Shown here: in pieces, positions 27,376-35,951 of the stretch
Layout: each line of letters begins with the position of its first letter
Position numbering within the stretch: the stretch's first letter is position 1
Assembly: GCA_023429995.1 (NCBI GenBank)
Contig: JAEZCE010000078.1
Coordinates: 67,194-131,193 of the forward strand
DNA from: Bacillota bacterium
GTDB lineage: Bacteria; Bacillota; UBA4882; UBA8346
DNA length: 64,000 bases
Direction: 5' to 3'
Notes under the pieces: model-generated
What the model saw: only the letters and a program-made list of their open reading frames with translations
Databases searched by the model: none
What the model was told of the DNA's origin: nothing
Translations under genes and position numbers: made by a program

Positions 27376-27478
27376 CTGGGGAGCTGGATCAATCCGGCTG
27401 AGAGGGAACTACGATACACGCGCGTGCGCATTGTTCCGACCCATAAACCTGATCTGGGTAATGCCTGCGAAGGGAGCG
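27376..27478 (+). ncRNA. TPP riboswitch (THI element)
   Basis: The THI-box signatures are present in order: GGGGAGC near 27378, GGCTGAGAGGG near 27397, then ACCTGATCTGGGTAATGCC and GCGAAGGGA near 27449-27475. The element binds thiamine pyrophosphate and turns off the downstream gene. This strongly ties the gene at 27568 to thiamine. Confidence 0.93.
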
Positions 27479-27491
27479 AAGAGAGTTTTTT

Positions 27492-27533
27492 AAGCTATAC
27501 GCCTTTGCCGCGTATAGCTTTTATTATTTTTTC
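27492..27533 (+). terminator. riboswitch expression-platform terminator
   Basis: Ten-base perfect stem AAGCTATACG (27492-27501) and CGTATAGCTT (27511-27520), followed by a T-rich run. Placed directly after the TPP aptamer, it is the expected attenuator. Confidence 0.8.
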
Positions 27534-27567
27534 AAAAGTTTGAACTAAAAAAAGGAGAATCCTGAAG

Positions 27568-29163
27568 ATGATTGGAAAAGTAAATGATGATTTCTTTCAA
27601 AAAAACATACTTACCCATACCGGCCGCGAAGACCGGGATTTAATTATCGGTCCCAGCATGGGAGTGGATTCGGCCATTATCAAAACTGGGGACGGTTATA
27701 TGGCCATTGCCGAGGATCCGATTTTCCCCACTATGAGCATGACTCCGGATGACTTCGCTTTTCTGACGGTCCATATTGGAGCCAGCGATGTGGCGGTCAT
27801 GGGGATTAAGCCGCGGTTTATGACCTATTCGCTGCTGCTCCCTCCCGGAACCCCGGAAAACTATATTCAGGCCCTGATTGGGAGTATCAGTCGATATGCA
27901 GCCGAATTGGATATTTCCATCGCGGGCGGCCATACCGGTTTCTACGGGGCGGTCACCGTTCCCACCATTGGCGGCATCACGGTCTGGGGCAACGGCGCCG
28001 GCTATATTTCACCCAAAAATGCCCGGGAAAATGATAATATCATCATCACTAAAGGCGCGGGCATCGAAGCGGCAGCCCTGCTGGCTTATGAATTCAAAGA
28101 ACCCCTTCTCCGGCATCTTCCGGCGGATACCATTGAACGGGTCATCGCCAGAATGCGCGAAATAACCGTGGTCAAGGATGCTCTCATCGCTGCCCAAAAC
28201 GACGGTGTTCATGCCATGCATGACGCAACGGAAGGCGGCCTGATAAGAGGGGTTTGGGAAATCGCCCGGGCTTCGGAAAAGGGAATTCAAATCAACGGGG
28301 ATGATATCTTCATTCCGGAAGATATCCAAAGTATTTGCGGCTTTTTTCACCTTAATCCCTGTGAAATCATTAGCGAGGGAACACTGATTCTCACCTGCTC
28401 CCCGGAAAAAACCGCGGAATTATTACTCGCCTATCAGAAGGCCGGAATTGAAGCGAAAGTGATCGGCAAGGTAACTTTCCCCGGAAAAGGCTATGTCTTG
28501 GTTAAAAACGGCCAAGCTACACCCATAGTTCCGCCCGCCAAAGATCAATTCTGGGAGGTCTTCTTCAATTCCGCGGCATTAATTAACGGAAATCCCCCCC
28601 TTTCTGATGAAAAAAGCAATTTCAAGCTATGTGAAGAGCTTCAAAATACCGTCGACATCTTATGCAGGGCCAATATCCACCCACTGATTCCGGAAATCGG
28701 AGCCAACATCGCCTATGCCGCCCCGGAGAGTGAAACGCTTGAAAAAATAGCCGCTGTTCCAGGCCGGATAATCAGGGTCAAAGAACAGTGCCTGCCCCTG
28801 GGTAAAGTGGAAATGGGCGCCAGCACCTATATGGGAAGCACCCTGTTGACCGTCAGAAAATATTTTCCCGCAGCCCGCTGCATTATGAACCTGCGAAGCA
28901 ATGAAGCAATCCTCCGGGCCTGTGGCCACGCTGATTTTAAAACGGTGAAAATGCCCGTTCCCAAAGACTATCGCCAGTCCGATGAAGATTTTCACCATGA
29001 TTTGGAGAAAGTATTACAAAGTTGCAATGACCTACCGGATATCGTTGAAATTCCGGATCGCCTGAATTTGGAAAAACTCATTCTGGTCCTAGGCGCTTCC
29101 CTGGAAGAGCTGGCAACGAAAGTGCTGGAAATTCAGGAAGCTGTCAATGTCAAAAAGAATTAA
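27568..29163 (+). CDS. AIR synthase-like / ThiN fusion, probable thiamine-phosphate synthase
   Basis: 531 residues. The N-terminal 330 residues look like an AIR-synthase-fold protein of the HypE/ThiL/PurM group: SMGVDSAIIKTG, HIGASDVAVMGIKPRFM, AGGHTGFYG, and HDATEGGLIRGVWE. The C-terminal 160 residues resemble ThiN, the archaeal-type thiamine-phosphate synthase: PEIGANIAYAAPESETLEKIAAVPGRI, GKVEMGASTYMGSTLL and RCIMNLRSNEAIL. ThiN joins the pyrimidine and thiazole halves of thiamine. The upstream TPP riboswitch supports this pathway. The role of the AIR-synthase half is open; a phosphate-handling step such as ThiL-type kinase or a HypE-like reaction is conceivable. AAAGGAG precedes the ATG. 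Confidence 0.75.
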   Translation: MIGKVNDDFFQKNILTHTGREDRDLIIGPSMGVDSAIIKTGDGYMAIAEDPIFPTMSMTPDDFAFLTVHIGASDVAVMGIKPRFMTYSLLLPPGTPENYIQALIGSISRYAAELDISIAGGHTGFYGAVTVPTIGGITVWGNGAGYISPKNARENDNIIITKGAGIEAAALLAYEFKEPLLRHLPADTIERVIARMREITVVKDALIAAQNDGVHAMHDATEGGLIRGVWEIARASEKGIQINGDDIFIPEDIQSICGFFHLNPCEIISEGTLILTCSPEKTAELLLAYQKAGIEAKVIGKVTFPGKGYVLVKNGQATPIVPPAKDQFWEVFFNSAALINGNPPLSDEKSNFKLCEELQNTVDILCRANIHPLIPEIGANIAYAAPESETLEKIAAVPGRIIRVKEQCLPLGKVEMGASTYMGSTLLTVRKYFPAARCIMNLRSNEAILRACGHADFKTVKMPVPKDYRQSDEDFHHDLEKVLQSCNDLPDIVEIPDRLNLEKLILVLGASLEELATKVLEIQEAVNVKKN

Positions 29164-29989
29164 AAGCGCCATTATATCCATTATGACACGCTTTTTGAAC
29201 AACACCAGACCCGGGAGTCAATGTCATCAGGCGATAATATTTATTAAAATGCAAGTCGAAAAGCTGGTCCTTGACCTCTCTCGCGCCTTCAATTTGAAGG
29301 CGAGCTCTTCCCCCGTTGCGGGGAGAGTAACCCCACGCCTTCGAAGGCGTGCTGGCTCCGTAGTCAAATTGCTTTTGGAGGTCGTAGTCTTCGAACTCTA
29401 AAGAGTTCGCGGTTACTCTTCCACTGAACCGTCTGTCAGAAATAACATCTTTTGGGAAGAGCCCGCCTTTCTCGAAAGGCGCGAGTTAGGTCAAATAGGC
29501 AAGTTTGATCTATGTCCCATTTTATGGAAGCATAGCCTTATGACATTGACCCCGCCCTCTCCGGCGATGCAGCTCAGAGAAGCAAAATCACGGCGAGGGA
29601 TGTTAAGCGGTAAACTGGGCCTTTTTAAAAACCAAAAATTTGAAGCCTAAAAGATTGGCGCGAATTTCATTCGATACACCTCTCCCCGTCGAATAGCCGT
29701 CATTGAAACCGCGCGCGCGACTTCGTCGGGGAGAGGCCGGGTGAGAGGTCGGCATTTAGATCCGAGAGTTTTGGGAAATTTCTCCATGATAGCCTGATGA
29801 CATTGACCCGGGAGTATCCATCTACCGGGCTGGTATATAAAATCATCTATTCATAAAGATTTGATTCTACCCGCCAGCTTAGTCGATTAATCTTCAAAGG
29901 CTCATTTCAATAATCCATACACCCATTTATATTCTCGCGCAGAGACGTCAGCGCCTTTTGGTGCTGCAGGCGCGGAGAAAAGATCAAAT
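29164..29989. repeat. non-coding repeat cluster, about 0.8 kb
   Basis: No gene is visible. The stretch is full of inverted repeats: CGCCTTCAATTTGAAGGCG (29284-29302), ACGCCTTCGAAGGCGT (29335-29350), CGAACTCT/AGAGTTCG (29392-29409), CGCCTTT/AAAGGCG (29464-29481) and CCTCTCCCCG/CGGGGAGAGG (about 29681-29737). Three copies of a GTCAATGTCAT-AGGC motif occur: 29217-29232, about 29534-29552 and 29792-29807; the outer two are inverted with respect to each other and match over 16 bases. Near 29940 a CGCAGAGACG-like repeat resembles dispersed intergenic repeats. It may be a decayed or non-autonomous mobile element, or stacked intergenic repeats. Confidence 0.6.
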
Positions 29990-31510
29990 CTACGGTCCCA
30001 GCGTTGCATTTTCATCAATCAGCCACGGATAATCCGGATTTTGTTTTTTCGGTACCAGTTTGTACGCCACTCCCGGTTCCAGCTTGTCGAATTCCCCATC
30101 GGGAACCGCCGCCCATAAGCCCCAAAAGGTGATTCCTTTTACCATATAAACAGTCCCTTCATAGAGCCGGGCGGTGGCTACCGGATTTCCTCCGGCCAAA
30201 AGCTCAAATTCGCCGCCGGCCTTATTCAAAAAATCACCGACAAGTTTTCCCGGTGAATTCCGTAAAGGAGAGAATTCAACGTCCAGCAAAAGGCTATGCG
30301 GCTTTTTGGCCTTGAGTCCCGGAATCCTGGAGTCTCCTTCCCAATAGGCATAATCTACCCGGGCTGCTTTGATCTCTTGGGGTTCAACCAATGCTTTGGG
30401 CCCGACATCATAGATTTGACCGCTACTTTTGGCTTTGAAATATTCCAGGATCACCGGTAAAAAATCTTCAAATCGCGGATATTTATCCCGCTGGGCCAGG
30501 TATTTATTTTTGATTAAGGCATGAACCTGATCAAGGTCGTCCCAGCCGGCCGCTTTCTCATTTACCCAGCTTTCGTAGGCCAAATCCGGACTATGGTATT
30601 TGTCGAGGGTTGCCAGAGTGACCGCTCTGGCCAAAAGTTCATTGAGAAAACTTCGGCAATCATTCTTCATAAAGCCTTGGGCCTTGCCGAATGACCGCTT
30701 TATATATTTTTGATGGCGGTGAATGAAAGCCCGGTTTTTATCTAAAATCGGTCCCAAAAAATGGTGGGCGTTTTCATGGATGATGATACCGGGCATCGAA
30801 AACTCGCCTATGAATGGATTGATGATAGTGATATAAGTCACGGTCTTATCCGGATTTTCAACCGGCAGCGCCGAACCGCCCTTGTACAATGGCGACAACA
30901 ATATTTCAAACTTATCTTTGGACGCCGTCACTCCAAAGAAATCTTCCAACTCGCCTACATAGTCAAAACCATATTTAGTAACAAAATTTGCCGTCAGTTC
31001 ATTGTATTTCGGCAGATTTTGAGCCCAAAACTGCCCTGAACCGGTTTCATCGTAAAAGTGCCGCAAATCCTTTTGGATATTCATGGTCAAAGAGCCGGGA
31101 GTATTTCTGAATACTCTATCGGAAGTAAGGATTTGCCCGTAACTTAAGACTTCGGCAGTAATCGGATTGGGAAATTTATTATAAGGAATATTCACGAATT
31201 TATGGGATAGTTTGTTGAATTTCCGGGCATATTCATCATTTTGAAACGGATAATAATAGGATTTAACGGTTTCCGCGATTTCATTATCGGTCGTATAAGC
31301 CGGATGCGTAAAACCGCTGCCGGTCTCGGTGGCGATATATAACATTTCCAGATTCAGGTTAATCCCCACAAAAGTATTTTTCCCGGTTTTGTATTGTTGC
31401 ACAGTGCCGATGCCGTCGATATTATAAGGCTGCTGCGTGATAATATTATCCGCAAACGTTAGGCTGCATAAAAATGCTGCAAATACAATCCATGCAAAGA
31501 ATTTTCTCAT
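29990..31510 (-). CDS. secreted DUF4932-type putative zinc metallopeptidase
   Basis: 506 residues with a signal peptide (1-20, ending SLTFAD). Near residue 245 a zincin signature HENAHHF appears, followed some 50 residues later by NELLARA that can supply a third ligand (Glu). This arrangement is that of DUF4932 and related gluzincin-like proteins. Substrate unknown; the protein acts outside the cytoplasm. The C-terminal 130 residues are beta-rich and may be a separate binding domain (LLLDVEFSPL and AVPDGEFDKLEPG). It stands alone between the repeat cluster and the riboflavin operon. Confidence 0.7.
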   Translation of the reverse strand: MRKFFAWIVFAAFLCSLTFADNIITQQPYNIDGIGTVQQYKTGKNTFVGINLNLEMLYIATETGSGFTHPAYTTDNEIAETVKSYYYPFQNDEYARKFNKLSHKFVNIPYNKFPNPITAEVLSYGQILTSDRVFRNTPGSLTMNIQKDLRHFYDETGSGQFWAQNLPKYNELTANFVTKYGFDYVGELEDFFGVTASKDKFEILLSPLYKGGSALPVENPDKTVTYITIINPFIGEFSMPGIIIHENAHHFLGPILDKNRAFIHRHQKYIKRSFGKAQGFMKNDCRSFLNELLARAVTLATLDKYHSPDLAYESWVNEKAAGWDDLDQVHALIKNKYLAQRDKYPRFEDFLPVILEYFKAKSSGQIYDVGPKALVEPQEIKAARVDYAYWEGDSRIPGLKAKKPHSLLLDVEFSPLRNSPGKLVGDFLNKAGGEFELLAGGNPVATARLYEGTVYMVKGITFWGLWAAVPDGEFDKLEPGVAYKLVPKKQNPDYPWLIDENATLGP

Positions 31511-31696
31511 CTTTACCCCCTTCTCATTCAGATCTTACCTACTTTAAGATCTCCGGCAGTAACTCGGCTTTTTTCATTATAAATCTTAAATCTTAAATAT
31601 TATCAATGCAATTCCAGATTATTCGTAAAATTTTGGATAATCTTCGGCTAGTCGATGTTTGAGGCTGAATTGAGGATTTTTCGTAAAATAAAGGAA

Positions 31697-31761
31697 TGAT
31701 CCGGCATGGGTTTGCAACCAAAGGCCGTCATGATGGGCTTTGAAGGTCTCTTGCCGGATCA
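31697..31761 (-). terminator. large hairpin after ribH, possible terminator
   Basis: Arms TGATCCGGCA (31697-31706) and TGCCGGATCA (31752-31761) match over ten bases with further pairing (AAAGGCC/GGGCTTT) inside; on the minus strand a TTCCTTTATTTTA tail follows. It lies 40 bases beyond the ribH stop and probably ends the rib transcript. Confidence 0.5.
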
Positions 31762-31800
31762 AGGTTACCCTTTCATATCAGGGGAACATCGGGTTTCGTT

Positions 31801-32280
31801 TCATTTTAGGTATTCCATGGTTTTCAATAGATTGGCCATCTCAATAGCGGTTACCGCGGCATCATACCCTTTATTGCCGGACTTGACGCCGGCTCGTTCG
31901 ATGGCCTGTTCGAGATTGTCGGTGGTTAATACCCCAAAAGCTATCGGCAACCCCGTATCCAGGGAAACTTTGGCGATGCCTTTCGACATCTCCGCCGCCA
32001 CATAATCAAAATGAGGAGTAGCCCCCCGGATTACCGCGCCCAAGCAAATCAAGGCGTCGAATTTTTTGAATCCGGCCATTTTTTGAACCACCAACGGGAT
32101 TTCGAATGCTCCCGGAACCCATGAAACTTCGATATCGGATTCCGCCGCGCCATGCCGGACAAGGGCGTCGAGGGCCCCGCTTAAAAGTTTATTGCTGATC
32201 AATTCATTAAACCGCCCAATGACAATTCCAAATTTTAAACCGGTGGCAATCAATTTTCCTTCATTCATTTTAATCGGCAT
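31801..32280 (-). CDS. ribH: 6,7-dimethyl-8-ribityllumazine synthase
   Basis: 159 residues, close to the usual 155. Conserved GIVIGRFNELI, WVPGAFEIPLVVQKM, LICLGAVIRGATPHFDYVA with the catalytic His, and PIAFGVLTTDNLEQAIERAG. It condenses butanone phosphate with the pyrimidine made by RibD and RibA. Its start overlaps ribBA by 11 bases, showing translational coupling. Last gene of the rib operon. Confidence 0.97.
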   Translation of the reverse strand: MPIKMNEGKLIATGLKFGIVIGRFNELISNKLLSGALDALVRHGAAESDIEVSWVPGAFEIPLVVQKMAGFKKFDALICLGAVIRGATPHFDYVAAEMSKGIAKVSLDTGLPIAFGVLTTDNLEQAIERAGVKSGNKGYDAAVTAIEMANLLKTMEYLK

Positions 32281-33538
32281 TTTGTTTATTCGCGCAGACG
32301 CGCGCCTCCTCCAACGGTTTTTGCGGATTAACCATCGTTAACCCTTCGAAAAGATGACCCATCCGCTCTTTTTTGGTGTTCAAATAGCCAATGTTGGTGG
32401 CATTGACTTCCGCATAAAGCGGCACTCTTTCCACAATCTCCAGCCCATGACCGTTTAATCCCGCTATCTTCCGCGGATTATTGGTCAAAAGCCGGATCCG
32501 TTTCAACCCCAAATCGGCCAATATTTGGGCTCCAATACCGTAATCCCTCATATCGGCGGGAAAACCGAGCCGGATATTGGCGTCCACGGTGTCAAGGCCT
32601 TCATCCTGAAGCTCATAAGCGCGGATTTTATTAACCAGTCCAATCCCCCGCCCTTCCTGACGCATATACAGTAAAACTCCTTTCCCTTCAAGGGTGATTT
32701 CTTTTAATGATGCCTCAAGCTGCTCGCCACAGTCACAACGGGTCGAATGAAACACTTCTCCGGTAAGGCACTCCGAATGAACTCTTACCAAAACCGGTTT
32801 AGCCCCATTGGTTATCTCCCCTTTGACCAAAGCGAGATGGTGTTCCCCATTGATCATGTTTTCATAGGCAATCATTTTAAATTCGCCGTAAACCGTAGGC
32901 AGCTTGGCTGCGGCAACTTTTTTGACCAATTTTTCGTTTTCCCGGCGGTATTGGATCAAGGCGGCCACAGTGATGATTTTCAGGCCGTGTCTTTGGACAA
33001 AATCCGTTAACTGGGGTAACCGGGCCATCGTCCCATCATCATTCATGATTTCACAAATTAAGCCCGCCGGCAGGAGGCCGGCCATTCGGGTCAAATCGAC
33101 GGCGGCTTCGGTATGGCCTGCCCGTCTTAAGACTCCGCCGTTTTTGGCAATCAGCGGAAAAATATGCCCGGGTTTATTGAAGTCTTCGGCTTTGGCCGAT
33201 GGATTGGCCAATTCATTCACCGTGCGGGCCCGTTCATGGGCGGAAATTCCTGTGGTAGAATCCTTATGGTCAACCGTAACCGTAAAAGCGGTCCCCATAT
33301 GCTCTTGATTCCGTTCCACCATCATCGGTAAGCCCAAATCTTTGGCTCGCTCCTCCGTTAACGGGGCGCAGAGCATTCCTTTACCATAGGTGGCCATGAA
33401 ATTAACACTTCCCGGAGTAACTTTTTCGGCAGCCATCAAAAGGTCGCCTTCGTTTTCCCGGTCTTCGTCATCGACGACGACGATCATTTTTCCCAGTTTC
33501 AGGTCTTCCAGTACTTCTGGAATAGAATTGAACTCCAT
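32270..33538 (-). CDS. ribBA: bifunctional DHBP synthase / GTP cyclohydrolase II
   Basis: 422 residues. N-terminal RibB domain (1-200): VVDDEDRENEGDL, GHTEAAVDLTRMAG. C-terminal RibA domain (about 205-400): VRVHSECLTGEVFHSTRCDCGEQL with the three zinc cysteines, YMRQEGRGIGL and LTNNPRK. It supplies both precursors of riboflavin. A strong AAGGAGG site precedes the ATG. It lies between ribE and ribH, 11 bases after the ribE stop. Confidence 0.97.
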   Translation of the reverse strand: MEFNSIPEVLEDLKLGKMIVVVDDEDRENEGDLLMAAEKVTPGSVNFMATYGKGMLCAPLTEERAKDLGLPMMVERNQEHMGTAFTVTVDHKDSTTGISAHERARTVNELANPSAKAEDFNKPGHIFPLIAKNGGVLRRAGHTEAAVDLTRMAGLLPAGLICEIMNDDGTMARLPQLTDFVQRHGLKIITVAALIQYRRENEKLVKKVAAAKLPTVYGEFKMIAYENMINGEHHLALVKGEITNGAKPVLVRVHSECLTGEVFHSTRCDCGEQLEASLKEITLEGKGVLLYMRQEGRGIGLVNKIRAYELQDEGLDTVDANIRLGFPADMRDYGIGAQILADLGLKRIRLLTNNPRKIAGLNGHGLEIVERVPLYAEVNATNIGYLNTKKERMGHLFEGLTMVNPQKPLEEARVCANKQNAD

Positions 33539-33549
33539 AGGACTCCTCC

Positions 33550-34206
33550 TTATCGCATAAAGCCATTTTCTTTTAAAAAATCGACAGTAATTCTGTTGCC
33601 GCTCTCAGGATGATTTGAAATCCCGTTGATCAGCCCATGTACATATTTGCCAATCACATCGCACTCGATATTCACTGGATCTCCTTCTTTTTTGTGATTG
33701 AGATTGGTTATTTGGCGGGTAAGCGGAATCAATGAAACCCGGAAATCGCTTGAACCGATGGATGCTACGGTTAGACTGACGCCATTGATGGCCACCGATC
33801 CTTGAGGCACAAGGTATTTTAAAATGGCTGGAGACGCTTTCAGGGTAAGCCAAACCGCATTATTTTCAATCTGTTTCCGGAAAACGTTTCCGGCGCCGTC
33901 AATATGTCCGGAAACAATGTGCCCCCCCAAACGGTCGGAAAGCTTTAGCGCCCGCTCCAGGTTTACTTCCTGGCCGGCGGTCAATGAATGGAGGGAGGAT
34001 TTACGGAGCGTTTCCGGCATCACATCCACGGTAAACCCATCCATGCCAAAATCGTTGACTGTCAGGCAAATACCATCCACCGCCACACTATCGCCTACTT
34101 TCAGATCCGTTAGGATATTTTGGCATTCAACCGAAAGCCGATAGGAATTCCCGCCGGATACCATCCCCCTCACCCTGCCCAGTTCTTCAATAATTCCGGT
34201 AAACAT
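33550..34206 (-). CDS. ribE: riboflavin synthase
   Basis: 218 residues made of two repeated lumazine-binding barrels: MFTGIIEELG, VGDSVAVDGICLTV, LGGHIVSGHIDG, then VPQGSVAINGVSLTV. It dismutates two lumazine molecules into riboflavin and a pyrimidine reused by RibH. Normal length. Second gene of the operon, 40 bases after ribD. Confidence 0.95.
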   Translation of the reverse strand: MFTGIIEELGRVRGMVSGGNSYRLSVECQNILTDLKVGDSVAVDGICLTVNDFGMDGFTVDVMPETLRKSSLHSLTAGQEVNLERALKLSDRLGGHIVSGHIDGAGNVFRKQIENNAVWLTLKASPAILKYLVPQGSVAINGVSLTVASIGSSDFRVSLIPLTRQITNLNHKKEGDPVNIECDVIGKYVHGLINGISNHPESGNRITVDFLKENGFMR

Positions 34207-34246
34207 GATCCTACTCCTTATTCTTTTGATACGGTTGAAGCCATGT

Positions 34247-35347
34247 TCATAAATATCCCTGAACGAGGATGTCTTCCGCCACCACTTCCACCGTAACTTC
34301 TTTTAATACCAGCGAATCTTTCACAAATTCCCGGCCGTGACCTTCAACGGCGGTTAAGGCCGATGCCCCTCCCATGATTTTGGGAGCAACAAAAAACATT
34401 ACCTTATCCACGATTCCCGCTTCCAAGGCGGCTGCATTCAGGGTACCGCCTCCTTCCAACAGTACGCTGTCGATCTCCATTGCCGCCAGTTCCTTCATGA
34501 GCCGGCCCAGATCCACTCTTCCATCGTCCCCATCCGCTTGGATGATGGATACCCCTTTGGCCCTCAACGCCTCTTCCCTGGCCGGCGCTATTTGGGAAGT
34601 GGTTGCCAAGATTGTCTTGGAGCCGTAAACTGCTGCCAGGGATATTACCTTACTCTCCTCCGGAATTCTGCCCCGGCTGTCCACAATAATCCGAACCGGG
34701 TTTTGAGGCTCCTCACCTTCACAGCGGGCGGTTAATAAGGGATCATCCCGCAAGACCGTATGAATACCCACCATGATCCCGGCCACCCTTTGCCTGATCC
34801 GGTGGACATACCGCCTGGAACTCTCGCCCGATATCCATTTGGAATCGCCGCAGCGGGAAGCGATTTTTCCGTCCAGAGTGACGGCGGCTTTTAAAATTAC
34901 AAAAGGGCTTTTGCGGGTGATATATTTGCAAAATATTTCATTCAGTCTTGCGGCTTCGGCTTGCAGGATACCGACAACAACCTCGATTCCCGCCGCTCTT
35001 AACATTTCAATCCCCTGACCCGACACTTTGGGATTGGGATCGACCATCGCGACGACGACTTTGGCAATACCCGCCTCAATGATGGCTTTGGCGCACGGGG
35101 GAGTCCTGCCGTAATGAGAGCAAGGCTCCATATTAACATATAAGGTAGTGCCCCTAATATCCTGCCGGGCTTTATGGATGGCGGCCACCTCGGCATGGGC
35201 CTTTCCCAATGCTTCATGATATCCTTCGGAAATGATTCGCCCGTTTTGGACAATGACCGCCCCCACCAGCGGATTAGGATTGGTCCTGCCCCAACCGGCT
35301 TGAGCAAGCTCCAATACTCTTTGCATATAAAATTGATGATCGCTCAT
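34247..35347 (-). CDS. ribD: bifunctional pyrimidine deaminase/reductase
   Basis: 366 residues. Deaminase domain (1-145) with zinc motifs HAEVAAI and PCSHYGRTPPC; reductase domain (about 147-365) with ITRKSPFVILKAAVTLDGKIA, SGESSRRYVHRIR and VLLEGGGTLNAAAL. It performs the second and third steps of riboflavin synthesis. First gene of the operon, directly downstream of the FMN riboswitch and its attenuator. Confidence 0.97.
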   Translation of the reverse strand: MSDHQFYMQRVLELAQAGWGRTNPNPLVGAVIVQNGRIISEGYHEALGKAHAEVAAIHKARQDIRGTTLYVNMEPCSHYGRTPPCAKAIIEAGIAKVVVAMVDPNPKVSGQGIEMLRAAGIEVVVGILQAEAARLNEIFCKYITRKSPFVILKAAVTLDGKIASRCGDSKWISGESSRRYVHRIRQRVAGIMVGIHTVLRDDPLLTARCEGEEPQNPVRIIVDSRGRIPEESKVISLAAVYGSKTILATTSQIAPAREEALRAKGVSIIQADGDDGRVDLGRLMKELAAMEIDSVLLEGGGTLNAAALEAGIVDKVMFFVAPKIMGGASALTAVEGHGREFVKDSLVLKEVTVEVVAEDILVQGYL

Positions 35348-35387
35348 AAAAACCCCCTGCCTACCTTCTATTTTGTTTCAGATATAC

Positions 35388-35424
35388 AAAAAAATCCCCG
35401 GAAGTAAAATACTCCTAGGGATTT
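35388..35424 (-). terminator. attenuator terminator of the rib operon
   Basis: On the minus strand AAATCCCTAGGAG pairs with CTTCCGGGGATTT, followed by TTTTTGT. It lies between the FMN aptamer and ribD, where binding of FMN is expected to favour termination. Confidence 0.75.
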
Positions 35425-35447
35425 CGAATCAAACGCCAAAAAAATAT

Positions 35448-35590
35448 GGTTCTTCTTTCATCCAGACTGTACTGTCGGCTCCGGAATCTGACCGGATCTG
35501 CTTGCGCTCGCGGGCTTATTGTTTATGAAGCTTATGCCTTCATATCAATCTACCGCCGGTAAGGAATTGCACCTGTCCCTGAAGAGTTAT
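35448..35590 (-). ncRNA. FMN riboswitch (RFN element)
   Basis: Read on the minus strand the RFN signatures appear in order: TTCAGGGACAGGTG, CCGGCGGTAG, AAGCCCGCGAGCGCAAGC, AGATTCCGGAGCCGACAGT and GTCTGGATGAAAGAAG. The element senses FMN and controls ribDEBAH. Confidence 0.95.
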
Positions 35591-35951
35591 TCAATTTTAG
35601 AATATTACATCGAATATAAAATACCACGCTTTGGCGAAAAAGTCAATCATCCTTTCCACCTTTCATTTTTTATCGCCTCCTGCCCCTCCTTACTCTCATT
35701 GCCCCCAATCAACGGGTTGAATCGAGGCTGCTTAAAAAGCAATTCAAAATCAATAAACAACCGCCTCCAATTGATGTCCCAAAATGAGGGTTTATACAAT
35801 ATATAACATCGTTGGATAATTAAACGTTTATACATTGTATACCTTTATCGATAATTTTCCTTTGGAGACAGCCCCGTCGATAGTTTTATGAAAATGATTT
35901 TTTTACAATCAAAAAAATCTTTCCGGTTGAGTCGGCGATCCTTTTCTCTTA
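35591..35951. other. non-coding stretch upstream of the rib operon, with twin palindromes
   Basis: About 360 bases between ptsI and the FMN riboswitch. Two related dyads, GTTTATACAATATATAAC (35790-35807) and GTTTATACATTGTATAC (35826-35842), lie 36 bases apart and look like operator sites for a dimeric repressor. A 47-codon minus-strand frame (35647-35790, NWRRLFIDFELLF) is open but has no convincing start and is not called. Confidence 0.4.

Noticed and set aside
27185..27493. 102-codon + strand frame
   Set aside because: It runs through the promoter, the TPP riboswitch and the attenuator, which explain the sequence better.
29164..29989. CRISPR array
   Set aside because: The repeats differ in sequence, are palindromic and unevenly spaced, without regular spacers; this is an intergenic repeat cluster.
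35647..35835. 62-codon minus-strand frame before the rib operon
   Set aside because: The later half looks somewhat protein-like, but the start codon has no ribosome site and the beginning overlaps the twin palindromes.
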